This document shows, one piece after another, positions 1 through 7,591 of a stretch of 23,360 nt of DNA. The notes beneath the pieces were generated by a model. That model had not been told where the DNA came from, ran no database searches, and saw nothing but the letters and a program-made list of their open reading frames with translations. Position numbers and translations under genes: made by a program. Source of the DNA: JBOFSR01 sp051651645 (GTDB lineage: Bacteria; Spirochaetota; Spirochaetia; Treponematales; Treponemataceae); contig JBOFSR010000101.1 of assembly GCA_051651645.1 (NCBI GenBank), positions 1-23,360 on the forward strand, written 5' to 3'. Position 1 is the first letter of the stretch; each line of letters starts with the position of its first letter.

Positions 1-1113
1 CAAAAAATTATTGAGGTTGCAAAAAAAGCAGGATTCCATATTCAAATTACCAGCCGTGCAAAACATTTTTATTCAATTTATCAAAAAATGAAAAAGCGAA
101 ATAAAGGTGTAGAGGAGCTTTATGATTTATTTGCCATGCGTATTTTGTGCACGCGTGTAAGTGATTGCTATACGCTTATGGGCTTGGTTCATACGCTGTG
201 GCAGCCAATTGATGGGCGATTTAAAGATTATATTGCAAAGCCCAAGGAAAATGGCTATCAATCTTTGCATACGAGCGTTATTTGCGAAGAAAAACCTCTC
301 GAGATTCAAATTCGAACGGGTAATATGCATGAGGCAGCTGAAAACGGAATCGCCGCTCACTGGCTGTATAAAAAAGGATCGAACAAGGATGCGGTCAATG
401 TGGAAAATCTTACGCTTGTTTCGCAAATGAAGGATTTAAAAGATGCGGTTACAAATTATGATACGGCGAGCATTGATGAGTTTTTCATGCACATTAAGGC
501 GGAATTGCTGGCAAAATCGATTTTTGTATTTACGCCTAAAGGTGATGTTGTGGAATTGCCAACAGGTTCGACGGCGATTGATTTTGCGTACAGTGTGCAT
601 ACCTCTGTTGGGCAAAAAATTTATGGAGCAAAGGCGAATGGGCATATTATTCCGCTAACAAAGCCGCTGCAAAATATTCAAACAATTGAGATTATCACTA
701 ATGTGCAAGCACATCCAACGGTAAATCAGCTTGAGGTCGTAAAAACCTCGAAGGCTCGTTCTAAAATTCGTGCGTGGCTTTATGAAAACGAAGAAGCGTT
801 TCGGATAAAAGAAAAAGTTGAGGAGTCTAAGGTTACTCATGGTCAGCATGATTTGCACGAACAGCACGCACAACATAAAAAGCACATTGATGAATTTACG
901 AAAGAAAATTCGCCGCTTACGGCAAAAATTCGTATTGGGGATACAAATAATTTTTTATTTTCATTTGCAAAATGCTGTCTGCCCACGCCTCAAGATGAGG
1001 TTGTCGGCTATATTTCTCGTGGGCGGGGAATTATTGTTCACAAAAAACAGTGCAAAAATTTTTGGAATAATCCGCAATTAGAGCAACGTTTTGTTCATGT
1101 TGAGTGGGATTAG
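1..1113 (+). CDS. rel: Bifunctional (p)ppGpp synthetase/hydrolase (Rel/SpoT family), 5' end outside window, no ACT domain
   Basis: The reading frame is open from base 1, so the gene begins upstream; 370 codons are visible. What is seen: the end of the synthetase domain (FYSIYQKMKKR, then RFKDYIAKPKENGYQSLHT and EIQIRT), a TGS domain (from VFTPKGDVVELPTGSTAIDF) and a Cys-rich segment (FAKCCLPTPQDEVVGYISRG, then C-K-N). The RFKD sequence matches the RxKD loop of bifunctional Rel/SpoT enzymes rather than the ExDD loop of synthetase-only RelA. The hydrolase domain would lie upstream and cannot be checked. The protein stops at HVEWD, exactly where family members continue into a C-terminal ACT/RRM regulatory domain, so that domain is absent. 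Known role: makes and degrades the alarmone (p)ppGpp on starvation. The next gene has its own promoter. Confidence 0.93.
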   Translation, partial: QKIIEVAKKAGFHIQITSRAKHFYSIYQKMKKRNKGVEELYDLFAMRILCTRVSDCYTLMGLVHTLWQPIDGRFKDYIAKPKENGYQSLHTSVICEEKPLEIQIRTGNMHEAAENGIAAHWLYKKGSNKDAVNVENLTLVSQMKDLKDAVTNYDTASIDEFFMHIKAELLAKSIFVFTPKGDVVELPTGSTAIDFAYSVHTSVGQKIYGAKANGHIIPLTKPLQNIQTIEIITNVQAHPTVNQLEVVKTSKARSKIRAWLYENEEAFRIKEKVEESKVTHGQHDLHEQHAQHKKHIDEFTKENSPLTAKIRIGDTNNFLFSFAKCCLPTPQDEVVGYISRGRGIIVHKKQCKNFWNNPQLEQRFVHVEWD

Positions 1114-1163
1114 ACTTTTTAGTTCAAATCGTTAGGGAAAATTTTTAGTTTTTTGAATTTGTG

Positions 1164-1172
1164 TGGTATAAT
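1164..1172 (+). promoter_or_regulatory. Extended -10 promoter for the beta-CASP/Crp operon
   Basis: TGGTATAAT is a perfect extended -10 (TATAAT at 1167-1172 preceded by TGn). No good -35 hexamer is visible at the usual distance (TTTAGT at 1144-1149), which fits an extended -10 promoter. Transcription would start near 1179, so the palindromic element at 1194-1284 would be within the mRNA leader. Confidence 0.6.
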
Positions 1173-1193
1173 AGAGGTCGTACAATAAATATC

Positions 1194-1284
1194 GCGTTAG
1201 GGATTGCAGTGAAAATCCTTTTTGAGCGGAAAGAGCAAAAAGATTGTAGCGAAAAGCCCGACGGTTTAGAAAACCGTAACGCCC
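1194..1284 (+). repeat. Dispersed palindromic element, copy 1 (91 nt)
   Basis: Begins GCGTTAGGGATTG and ends CCGTAACGCCC. Predicted fold: outer stem GCGTTA/TAACGC; 3' arm ACGGTTT-AGA-AAACCGT; internal arm AATCCTTTTTG pairing with CAAAAAGATT around an 11-nt loop, with one C bulged. It lies between the promoter at 1164 and the ribosome binding site AAGGAG just before the ATG at 1306. Copies 2 and 3 are at 15104-15204 and 21501-21598 (reverse). Confidence 0.85.
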
Positions 1285-1305
1285 AAAGAAAAAAAGGAGT
1301 TATCT

Positions 1306-2718
1306 ATGGCTATATCATTTTATTCATTGGGGGCTGCCCAAGAAGTTACGGGGTCAAAGCATGTTTTGGAGGTGGATGGCAGAGCGTATTTAATTGATTG
1401 TGGGGCTTTTCAAGGGCGACGTTTTGAGGCGGATCAAAAAAATCGGGATTTTGATTTTGCGGCAGACAAGCTTGAGGCGGTTATTTTAACGCATTCGCAT
1501 TATGATCATTGTGGACTTTTGCCTGTTTTGACCAAAAAGGGTTTTAAGCAAAATATTTATGCAACGCCTGCAAGTCGCGATATTGCTAATCTTATCATGA
1601 TGGATAGTGCACATATTCAGGCTCGAGATGCTCAGTATTTTCGTGATCAGGCAAAAAAGCGAAAAGAGCCGTTTACGTGGCGGCCGCTTTACGATGAAGA
1701 AGATGTGGTAAAAACGGTTAATCAGTTTGTGACGGTTTCATACAACCGAAAGATTTTTATTTCGCGTGAGGTTGAGCTTGAGTTTTTTGATGCAGGGCAT
1801 ATTTTGGGTTCGGCGTTTGCTTTTTTGACCGTAAAAGATGCTTCTGGCGAAGAAAAGCGTATTCTATTTTCAGGCGATTTAGGGCGACAGGACAAGCCGA
1901 TTATCAGAAATCCGTCAACAAATATGAGTGCTCCTGACTACATTGTGCTTGAAAGCACGTACGGAAATCGCTTGCATGATGATATCAATACGGCTATGGA
2001 CGAGTTGGCGTTTATTGTACAGCGGGCGGTCGAAAAAAAGGGAAAAATCATTATTCCTGCGTTTGCAATTGAACGGACGCAAGAGCTGGTCTATTATTTT
2101 CATTTGCTTGTTGACGAGCATCGTATTCCAGAAATTCCGATTTATGTGGATTCTCCAATGGCGGTTAATGCAACGAGCATTTTTCAAGTGCATCCTGAGT
2201 GCTATGACGAGAAAACCTACGAGGCGTTTTTGAAGCATCATAAAAATCCCTTTGGGTTTAATTCTCTTTCATTTGTAACGACGGTGGAGGAGTCAAAATC
2301 GCTCAACAAAAAAGAAGGGCCGATGATTATCATTAGTGCTGACGGAATGTGTGAGTTTGGCCGCGTTGTGCATCACATTGCAAATGCCATTAGCGATTAT
2401 AAAAATACAATTTTGCTCGTTGGCTATATGGCAGAAAACACTCTTGGTAGACGACTTATGAATCGAGCTGAAGAAGTTAAAATCATGGGCGATTATTACA
2501 AGGTGAAAGCTGGCATTGAAAATATAAATACGTTTAGTGCCCATGCTGATTATCAAGAAACGCTTAATTGGCTTAAAAAAATTGATACGAGCCGACTAAA
2601 AAAAATATTTATGGTGCATGGCGAGCATGAAGCGCAAGAATTTTTTGAGAAATTTTTGCATGAAAATGGCTTTCCCCATGTGCAGGTTGTAAAATACGGC
2701 GAAACGTATGACTTATAA
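1306..2718 (+). CDS. MBL-fold/beta-CASP metallo-hydrolase (RNA-processing exonuclease-like)
   Basis: A 470-residue protein of the metallo-beta-lactamase/beta-CASP family, which includes CPSF73-like and bacterial YSH1-type RNA nucleases. Seen: the zinc motif HSHYDH at residues 63-68, the further metal-ligand segments DAGHILGSA and FSGDLGR, the beta-CASP segment IIIPAFAIERTQELVYYF, ISADGMCEFGRVVHHI, SAHADY at about 411-416 and MVHGE at about 436-440. Length is normal for the family. Start ATG follows AAGGAG with good spacing. The leader carries palindromic element copy 1. The 3' end overlaps the Crp-type regulator by 11 bases, so the two are co-transcribed. Likely acts on RNA in the cytoplasm using two zinc ions; the exact substrate is unknown. 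Confidence 0.9.
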   Translation: MAISFYSLGAAQEVTGSKHVLEVDGRAYLIDCGAFQGRRFEADQKNRDFDFAADKLEAVILTHSHYDHCGLLPVLTKKGFKQNIYATPASRDIANLIMMDSAHIQARDAQYFRDQAKKRKEPFTWRPLYDEEDVVKTVNQFVTVSYNRKIFISREVELEFFDAGHILGSAFAFLTVKDASGEEKRILFSGDLGRQDKPIIRNPSTNMSAPDYIVLESTYGNRLHDDINTAMDELAFIVQRAVEKKGKIIIPAFAIERTQELVYYFHLLVDEHRIPEIPIYVDSPMAVNATSIFQVHPECYDEKTYEAFLKHHKNPFGFNSLSFVTTVEESKSLNKKEGPMIIISADGMCEFGRVVHHIANAISDYKNTILLVGYMAENTLGRRLMNRAEEVKIMGDYYKVKAGIENINTFSAHADYQETLNWLKKIDTSRLKKIFMVHGEHEAQEFFEKFLHENGFPHVQVVKYGETYDL

Positions 2719-3364
2719 TTTGCACGATAATCCTCTTTTCAAAAATATTGAAACAAAGTTTTTGCCTGAACTTTTGACCTGTCTTGGTGCGTTTGAAAAA
2801 AAATATCTGCACAAAGATTTGATTTTGCATGAAGGCGATGAGTTTAATTTGGTTGGTTTTATTTTAGACGGCGCTGTTCAGCTATGCAAAAATCATTACA
2901 GCGGCTACAACGAAATTATTACCGAGATTAAAAAAAACAATGTTTTTGCGGAGAGTTTTGTCTGCACAGATGTAAAAATTAGCCCTTTTAGTGTGATTGT
3001 AAGCAGCGATTCTGCCAAAATTATGTTTTTTTCGTTTGAAAAAATGATGGCAGTTTGCTCAAAAGCATGTTTTTTTCATTTGCAATTGATTGAAAATTTT
3101 ATGAAATTGATTGCAGAGAAAAATTTATTGCTTCAAAAGAAAAATACGATTTTAGCCCAAAGGACAACGCGAGATAAACTTTTGACCTATCTTGAGCTTG
3201 AAATCGCTGAACAAAAAACTAAAAAAATCGTTATCCCATACAACCGCAATGAATTAGCCGATTTTTTATGTGTTGACCGCAGTGCCTTATCGCGCGAGCT
3301 TTCCGTCATGAAAAAGGAAAAACTCCTTTCGTATGACGGTAGAAACTTTGAACGATTAAATTGA
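2708..3364 (+). CDS. Crp/Fnr family transcriptional regulator
   Basis: A 218-residue protein with a cyclic-nucleotide-binding-like beta-roll at about residues 20-110 (LILHEGDEFNLVGFILDGAV is the typical start), a dimerisation helix, and a Crp-type winged helix-turn-helix at about 150-215, with the recognition region NRNELADFLCVDRSALSREL. There is no N-terminal Cys cluster of the kind that holds the FNR iron-sulphur centre; scattered Cys residues (25, 91, 115, 119 region) are present but not in that pattern. The effector is therefore unknown. The ATG lies inside the end of the beta-CASP gene, so translation is probably coupled. Regulators of this kind in anaerobes often respond to nitrosative or redox stress, but the sequence does not show this. 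Confidence 0.88.
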   Translation: MTYNLHDNPLFKNIETKFLPELLTCLGAFEKKYLHKDLILHEGDEFNLVGFILDGAVQLCKNHYSGYNEIITEIKKNNVFAESFVCTDVKISPFSVIVSSDSAKIMFFSFEKMMAVCSKACFFHLQLIENFMKLIAEKNLLLQKKNTILAQRTTRDKLLTYLELEIAEQKTKKIVIPYNRNELADFLCVDRSALSRELSVMKKEKLLSYDGRNFERLN

Positions 3365-3699
3365 TTAAAAAAGGATTTCTGTATCTCATAAGAAGCTCGA
3401 AGGCAGTAATTTAATATTTGTTATTAGGGAATGGTTAGATGAGAAATATGATTTTTTTTGAGGGGTGTGCTTGGCGGACGTATATAGAGTTATGACAGAT
3501 TTATAATGTCAGATGGCAGTTAGAAAAATTCATGGAAATACTAATTAAAATTTTTGGATAAAATTGCGTGTATGCTGCTTTAAAAACTGACTCGTGAAAT
3601 TCAAAGGCTACAAATCTAAAATCTTGTATATATATTAATAGAATTATCATAAAGAAAACTTTAATTTACAAGAAAATATTTTTTTTATTATATCTGTAA
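3365..3699 (+). other. Gene-free AT-rich stretch
   Basis: About 335 bases with no convincing open frame on either strand, no tRNA and no clear terminator after the Crp-type gene. Short frames here lack ribosome binding sites. No feature of note is seen beyond the promoter that follows at 3700. Confidence 0.6.
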
Positions 3700-3728
3700 T
3701 AGACAAATATTCCAAAACACGATATAGT
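3700..3728 (+). promoter_or_regulatory. Sigma-70-type promoter for the barrel protein gene
   Basis: TAGACA (3700-3705) and TATAGT (3723-3728) are separated by exactly 17 bases, close to the TTGACA/TATAAT consensus. A start near 3735 would give a 40-nt leader containing GAGG at 3767-3770, which supports the GTG at 3776 as the start codon. Confidence 0.55.
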
Positions 3729-3775
3729 TTTATGTATAAAAATAGTTGAATATTTAGTTGTATATCGAGGTTATA

Positions 3776-4390
3776 GTGAAAAAACTACTCTTTTGCTTGT
3801 TTTTCTGTGTGAGTATATTTTTTGTTCATGCTCAATCTGGGGAAGGTGCTTTAGGCGAAAATCAAGAACATCCTGCTGATAATGAAGCGGGCGAGGGCGT
3901 GACTAATCCTCTTTTCTTTTCAATGACGCAGAAAGGCGATCAGCATATCAAAATATCAATCATGGTTGATTTTCCTATTAAGCCAAAGAATTTATCTATT
4001 GGTGGATCAGGATCCCTTGGGTATGCGTATCATTTTACGCCAGGATTTTTTCTTGGCGGCGATATAAGCTTTGGGTTTTCCGCTACTGTGGGCAGCAATG
4101 TTTTTTATTATATTCCTATTATGGTGCGAACGGGATATCAATTTTCAATTGGACGATTTGAAATTCCGTTGTCTGTTGGCGTTGGTGGAATTGTTGAAAC
4201 CTATATCAATCGCTCATACTTTGGCTTTGGCGTCAAACCAGAAACGGGATTATTTTTTAGATTTAATCCTGACTGGTCATTTGGCTTGTTGACAGGCGTT
4301 TGGCTTATGCCACAGTGGTATGAGGATTCACGAAATAATCGTCTTGGTATAATCATGGACTTATCATTGAGTGTGCGATTTCATTTTTAA
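3776..4390 (+). CDS. Exported outer-membrane beta-barrel-like protein
   Basis: A 204-residue protein starting at GTG 3776, preceded by GAGG at 5 bases; an upstream in-frame TTG at 3758 has no ribosome binding site. The N-terminus VKKLLFCLFFCVSIFFVHA is a signal peptide, probably cut after HA or AQS. The mature part starts with an acidic low-complexity segment (residues 22-44), then alternating hydrophobic strands rich in Gly and aromatic residues (GGSGSLGYAYHF, FFLGGDISFGFS, YYIPIMVRTGYQF) and ends in VRFHF. A C-terminal aromatic residue on the last strand is the recognition signal for outer-membrane assembly. The following lipoprotein gene starts 13 bases after its stop, so the two form a small envelope operon. 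Specific family not recognised. Confidence 0.75.
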   Translation: MKKLLFCLFFCVSIFFVHAQSGEGALGENQEHPADNEAGEGVTNPLFFSMTQKGDQHIKISIMVDFPIKPKNLSIGGSGSLGYAYHFTPGFFLGGDISFGFSATVGSNVFYYIPIMVRTGYQFSIGRFEIPLSVGVGGIVETYINRSYFGFGVKPETGLFFRFNPDWSFGLLTGVWLMPQWYEDSRNNRLGIIMDLSLSVRFHF

Positions 4391-4403
4391 TTTTAGAGGA
4401 TGT

Positions 4404-5309
4404 ATGAATAAAGTGTTTTTTTTCCTTTTAGGGGTTTTTGGCTTTTTTACCGCTTGTTCGCAAGAGCCGATTTTTGCCGATATTGAGCGCGAAATAAAAC
4501 TTCGAGAGCAAACCGTTAAAAATAATGTATACTCTGTCGTTGCTTTTGAAAATGATTTTTATGCTGCAAATCTTGCCCTATTTACAAAGTCAAAAAGCTC
4601 TCAAGGGGGATGGCATAAAACTTCTGCTCCAGGGAAGGTTATTCGCCTTGCAGTTGGTGAAAATGGTGGAACATCATATTTGTATCTTTTAACTACTACG
4701 TATCAAATTTATTATAAAACTGCTGGCACTGGCTGGCAACTTGTTTCAGGGCTTGCTGACAAAAACACTTTGGAGCTGTATGGCGATGGAAAGTCTGCAT
4801 GGACGACTGTTTCAAAAGCTGGAAAACGTGTGCCCTATCTTTTAGAGGGAGCTACAGCGGCTAGTTCAGCTAGTGATACAGAGGCAAAAAATCCACTTGC
4901 CGCAAGTTCGGCTAAAGGAACGACTGTTTTCTCTGATTCTCTTTCTTTTGCCTATAATCACGAGGATAAAATAGTTTATACCTTGGGAGATATTGAAAAG
5001 TTTGTTTCAGGGTCACGTGCTGCCAGCTATTATAATGATGGATCAAGAAAATGGTTAATTGTTGGTGTAAATGGCGGAATTAGAATGATTTCTCTTGAAT
5101 CAGACGGAAAGATTCCTGAAAGTCCCTCTGTTACGAATAATGACTTAGCAAATGCATCAACCTCAATCGGGCCGTATGATGTTTTTCCTGGTGCTGTTTG
5201 GGCTTTTGATAATCATGCTTTGTTTGTAGCAATTCATGATAGGGATGATTCGGATATTAATGGACTTTGGGGATATTACCCGTCACGAAATACATGGAAT
5301 CGAGAGTAA
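4404..5309 (+). CDS. Predicted lipoprotein of unknown function
   Basis: A 301-residue protein starting at ATG 4404 after AGAGGA; a longer frame from 4371 would overlap the previous gene and has no signal. The N-terminus MNKVFFFLLGVFGFFTAC is a lipoprotein signal with the lipidated Cys at residue 18; the FTAC lipobox is a relaxed form of the kind spirochetes accept. The rest has repeated strand-like segments with Trp and Gly (SQGGWHKTSAPGKVIRLAVG, AGTGWQLVSGLADKN), which suggests a beta-propeller-like or sheet-rich fold, but this is only a visual impression. A Ser/Ala-rich low-complexity stretch lies at about residues 150-180. No catalytic motif is seen. It probably sits in the membrane facing the periplasm or the surface, together with the barrel protein encoded just upstream. 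Confidence 0.72.
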   Translation: MNKVFFFLLGVFGFFTACSQEPIFADIEREIKLREQTVKNNVYSVVAFENDFYAANLALFTKSKSSQGGWHKTSAPGKVIRLAVGENGGTSYLYLLTTTYQIYYKTAGTGWQLVSGLADKNTLELYGDGKSAWTTVSKAGKRVPYLLEGATAASSASDTEAKNPLAASSAKGTTVFSDSLSFAYNHEDKIVYTLGDIEKFVSGSRAASYYNDGSRKWLIVGVNGGIRMISLESDGKIPESPSVTNNDLANASTSIGPYDVFPGAVWAFDNHALFVAIHDRDDSDINGLWGYYPSRNTWNRE

Positions 5310-5379
5310 TTTTAACTTCCTTTATATATTCTGCTTCGTTGAATCAGTTTTGTGGTATTTGTTTTAACTTATAAGATTA

Positions 5380-5408
5380 TTGATTTTTTTTGTAAAAAGT
5401 AGTAAATT
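5380..5408 (+). promoter_or_regulatory. Promoter for dnaJ
   Basis: TTGATT (5380-5385) and TAAATT (5403-5408) with a 17-base spacer. The predicted start near 5415 leaves a 28-nt leader with AAGGA at 5431-5435. No CIRCE-type inverted repeat is present here, so HrcA control is not indicated. Confidence 0.55.
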
Positions 5409-5442
5409 CATAAAAAATAAATTTTAGTTTAAGGAAACAACC

Positions 5443-6567
5443 GTGGCAAAACGCGATTATTATGAAGTGCTTGGTTTGCAAAAAAACGCTTCAAAGGACG
5501 ATATAAAAAAAGGATACAGAAAACTTGCAATTCAATATCATCCAGACAAAAATCCTGGTAATAAAGAGGCAGAAAGCAAATTTAAAGAAGCTACAGAGGC
5601 GTATGAAATTCTTTCAGATGAACAAAAAAAACAAATTTATGATCAATATGGGCACGCAGGACTTGATGGAATGGGCGGTGCAGGCGGCGGCTATTCGCAT
5701 GCCTATGCCGATTTTCAAGATATTTTTGGTGGCTTTGAAAACATTTTTGAAAGCTTTTTTGGAGGATCAAGTTCGGGTCGTCGTCACTCACGTGGTGGTG
5801 CTCCCGCAGGATCAAATCTGCGTTATGATTTAGAGCTTTCTTTTAAGGACGCTGTTTATGGCACATCCACTGAAGTTCAATATACGCACGATGAGGCATG
5901 TGAAACCTGTAAAGGAACAGGTGGATCAGAAGGATCAACAAAAAAAACTTGTACAACTTGTGGTGGAGCAGGACAAATTCGTCAAAGCACAGGGTTTTTC
6001 TCGGTTGCACAAGAATGCCCAGCCTGTCATGGCGAAGGCAGCACGATTGATAAGCCCTGTAAAACATGCCGTGGCTTAGGATTGCAAAAAAAACAAATTA
6101 AAGTGCCTCTAACAATTCCTGCTGGGATTGATAATGGAAATCGTATTACCATTTCACAAAAAGGCAATGCTGGTCGCAATGGTGGCAGGACTGGCGATTT
6201 ATATGTGTATATTCATACAAGAGCTCATGAGTCTTTTGAGCGAAATAATCATGATTTATACTGTGCAATTCCCATTTCATTTATTCAGGCTACACTTGGT
6301 ACAGAAATTACTGTAGCAACGCTTGATGACAAAAAAATTAAATTAAAAGTTGCAGCTGGAACGCAAAGTGGCAAGCTTTTACGCATTCCACATGAGGGAG
6401 TTCCAAGTCCTCGTTCAGGAAAAAAGGGCGATTTATATATAAAGTTAATTGTAAAAACTCCGACAAAACTAACGGGACAATCAAAGCAATTGCTTGAACA
6501 AATTGCCCAAATCGAAAAAGAGTCAACTACGCCTAAAGCTCTTCCTCTTTCTGAAATTGATCGATAA
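5443..6567 (+). CDS. dnaJ: Chaperone DnaJ (type I Hsp40)
   Basis: A 374-residue co-chaperone that stimulates DnaK ATPase and delivers unfolded clients. Seen: J domain at residues 1-70 with HPD at 33-35; a Gly/Phe-rich linker at about 72-120 (GGAGGGYSHAYADFQDIFGG); four zinc-binding repeats CETCKGTG, CTTCGGAG, CPACHGEG and CKTCRGLG at about 150-210; then the C-terminal client-binding domains. Length is normal. The GTG start follows AAGGA with 7 bases spacing. dnaK and grpE are not in the window, so dnaJ is separated from its partners here. The M15 peptidase gene starts 30 bases downstream with its own ribosome binding site, so co-transcription is likely. Confidence 0.97.
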   Translation: MAKRDYYEVLGLQKNASKDDIKKGYRKLAIQYHPDKNPGNKEAESKFKEATEAYEILSDEQKKQIYDQYGHAGLDGMGGAGGGYSHAYADFQDIFGGFENIFESFFGGSSSGRRHSRGGAPAGSNLRYDLELSFKDAVYGTSTEVQYTHDEACETCKGTGGSEGSTKKTCTTCGGAGQIRQSTGFFSVAQECPACHGEGSTIDKPCKTCRGLGLQKKQIKVPLTIPAGIDNGNRITISQKGNAGRNGGRTGDLYVYIHTRAHESFERNNHDLYCAIPISFIQATLGTEITVATLDDKKIKLKVAAGTQSGKLLRIPHEGVPSPRSGKKGDLYIKLIVKTPTKLTGQSKQLLEQIAQIEKESTTPKALPLSEIDR

Positions 6568-6597
6568 AATTCATGTTTCTCTAAATAAGGACTTTCT

Positions 6598-7371
6598 ATG
6601 TACACCAATTTTTCATGCAAGAAAAGATATGGTTTTTTTTTGCTCGTCTGTTTGCATTTTTGTATTTTTGCCCAATCTGGTGTATATGAGCGAAAACTTC
6701 GTAATATCGTCGATTCAATGGATTTTCAAGAAAAAGAAAGAATTTTGAATGATCAAAGTACGTTTTTAATTGAGTTGGAATCACTTTTAAGAAATGATGT
6801 TGATAATCTTTTAATTTTAGTTGATAAAAAGCATTTTTTGCCTGCAAATTATGCACCAACTGATTTAGTTACGCTTGAAAAAAATGATTTATTTCTTCTT
6901 AATCGCAATGATTTATCGCTTAGGCGAGGAGCTTTTGAAGCTTTGAAAAATATGTCGCGTGCAGCTGCAAAAGATGGAGTTAGTATTGTCGTAAGCTCAA
7001 CTTATCGTTCGTATGAATATCAAAAAACTGTGTATGATCGCCATGTGCGTAATCTTGGCAAAGAGCAAGCCGATCGTGAATCTGCTGCTCCAGGAACAAG
7101 CCAGCATCAGCTTGGAACAGTGATTGACTTTGGCTCAATTACGGATGAATTTGCAAAAACAAAAGCGGGTAAATGGGTGCTAGAAAACGCAGGAAAGTAT
7201 GGATTTTCGCTTTCATTCCCTAAAGACCATGAGCACATTACGGGTTACGTTTGGGAGTCGTGGCATTACCGTTACATTGGTAAAGAAAGTGTTGATTTTC
7301 AGAAAAAATGGTTTGGTGATATTCAGCAATACATGATGGAATTTATTGCTGCTTGGAAAAGAACTAAGTAA
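6598..7371 (+). CDS. Exported M15-family D-Ala-D-Ala carboxypeptidase (VanY-like)
   Basis: A 257-residue protein. The N-terminus has a signal peptide ending near FAQS (residue 27). The peptidase M15B/VanY domain occupies about 100-235: STYRSYEYQ (134-142, substrate-binding Arg and Gln), then SQHQLGTVIDFG with the zinc ligands His170 and Asp177, and ESWHYRYIG with catalytic Glu220 and zinc ligand His223. All key residues are present, so it should be active. Known role of the family: a zinc enzyme that trims the terminal D-alanine of peptidoglycan stems in the periplasm. The residues between signal and domain (30-95) form a helical spacer. The ATG follows AAGGA. In a spirochete it would act on cell-wall remodelling; vancomycin resistance is not implied, since no other van genes are near. 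Confidence 0.88.
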   Translation: MYTNFSCKKRYGFFLLVCLHFCIFAQSGVYERKLRNIVDSMDFQEKERILNDQSTFLIELESLLRNDVDNLLILVDKKHFLPANYAPTDLVTLEKNDLFLLNRNDLSLRRGAFEALKNMSRAAAKDGVSIVVSSTYRSYEYQKTVYDRHVRNLGKEQADRESAAPGTSQHQLGTVIDFGSITDEFAKTKAGKWVLENAGKYGFSLSFPKDHEHITGYVWESWHYRYIGKESVDFQKKWFGDIQQYMMEFIAAWKRTK

Positions 7372-7547
7372 AATTCTCTTTGTTGTGGTATACTCAAAAG
7401 GGTTTGCAGAAGACTGTATATCTATTTAAAACAAGCTTATTTTGTTCTTTCCAGTCGTCTCGTTTGCTGAACAGTCGACTCTAAATTTAACATAGTTTTT
7501 AATAATTATTGTAAAAATATATAAACTAAGAGTAACTGTTTTCTCGC

Positions 7548-7577
7548 AAAAAAACCGCTTACAGTAACTGTAAACGG
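7548..7577 (-). terminator. Rho-independent terminator of pnp
   Basis: Read on the minus strand, CCGTTTACAG (7577-7568) pairs with CTGTAAGCGG (7564-7555) around a 3-nt loop, followed by seven T. It begins 14 bases after the pnp stop codon. Confidence 0.85.
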
Positions 7578-7591
7578 CAAATAAATTATGA

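Noticed and set aside
1130..1138. CGTTAGGGA resembling the left end of the palindromic element
   Set aside because: Only nine bases match and no partner arm or other element segment follows; too little to call a fourth, truncated copy.
1161..1397. Open frame running through palindromic element copy 1 into the beta-CASP gene
   Set aside because: It has no ribosome binding site, starts inside the promoter and overlaps a certain gene in another frame; it only shows how the element reads in translation.
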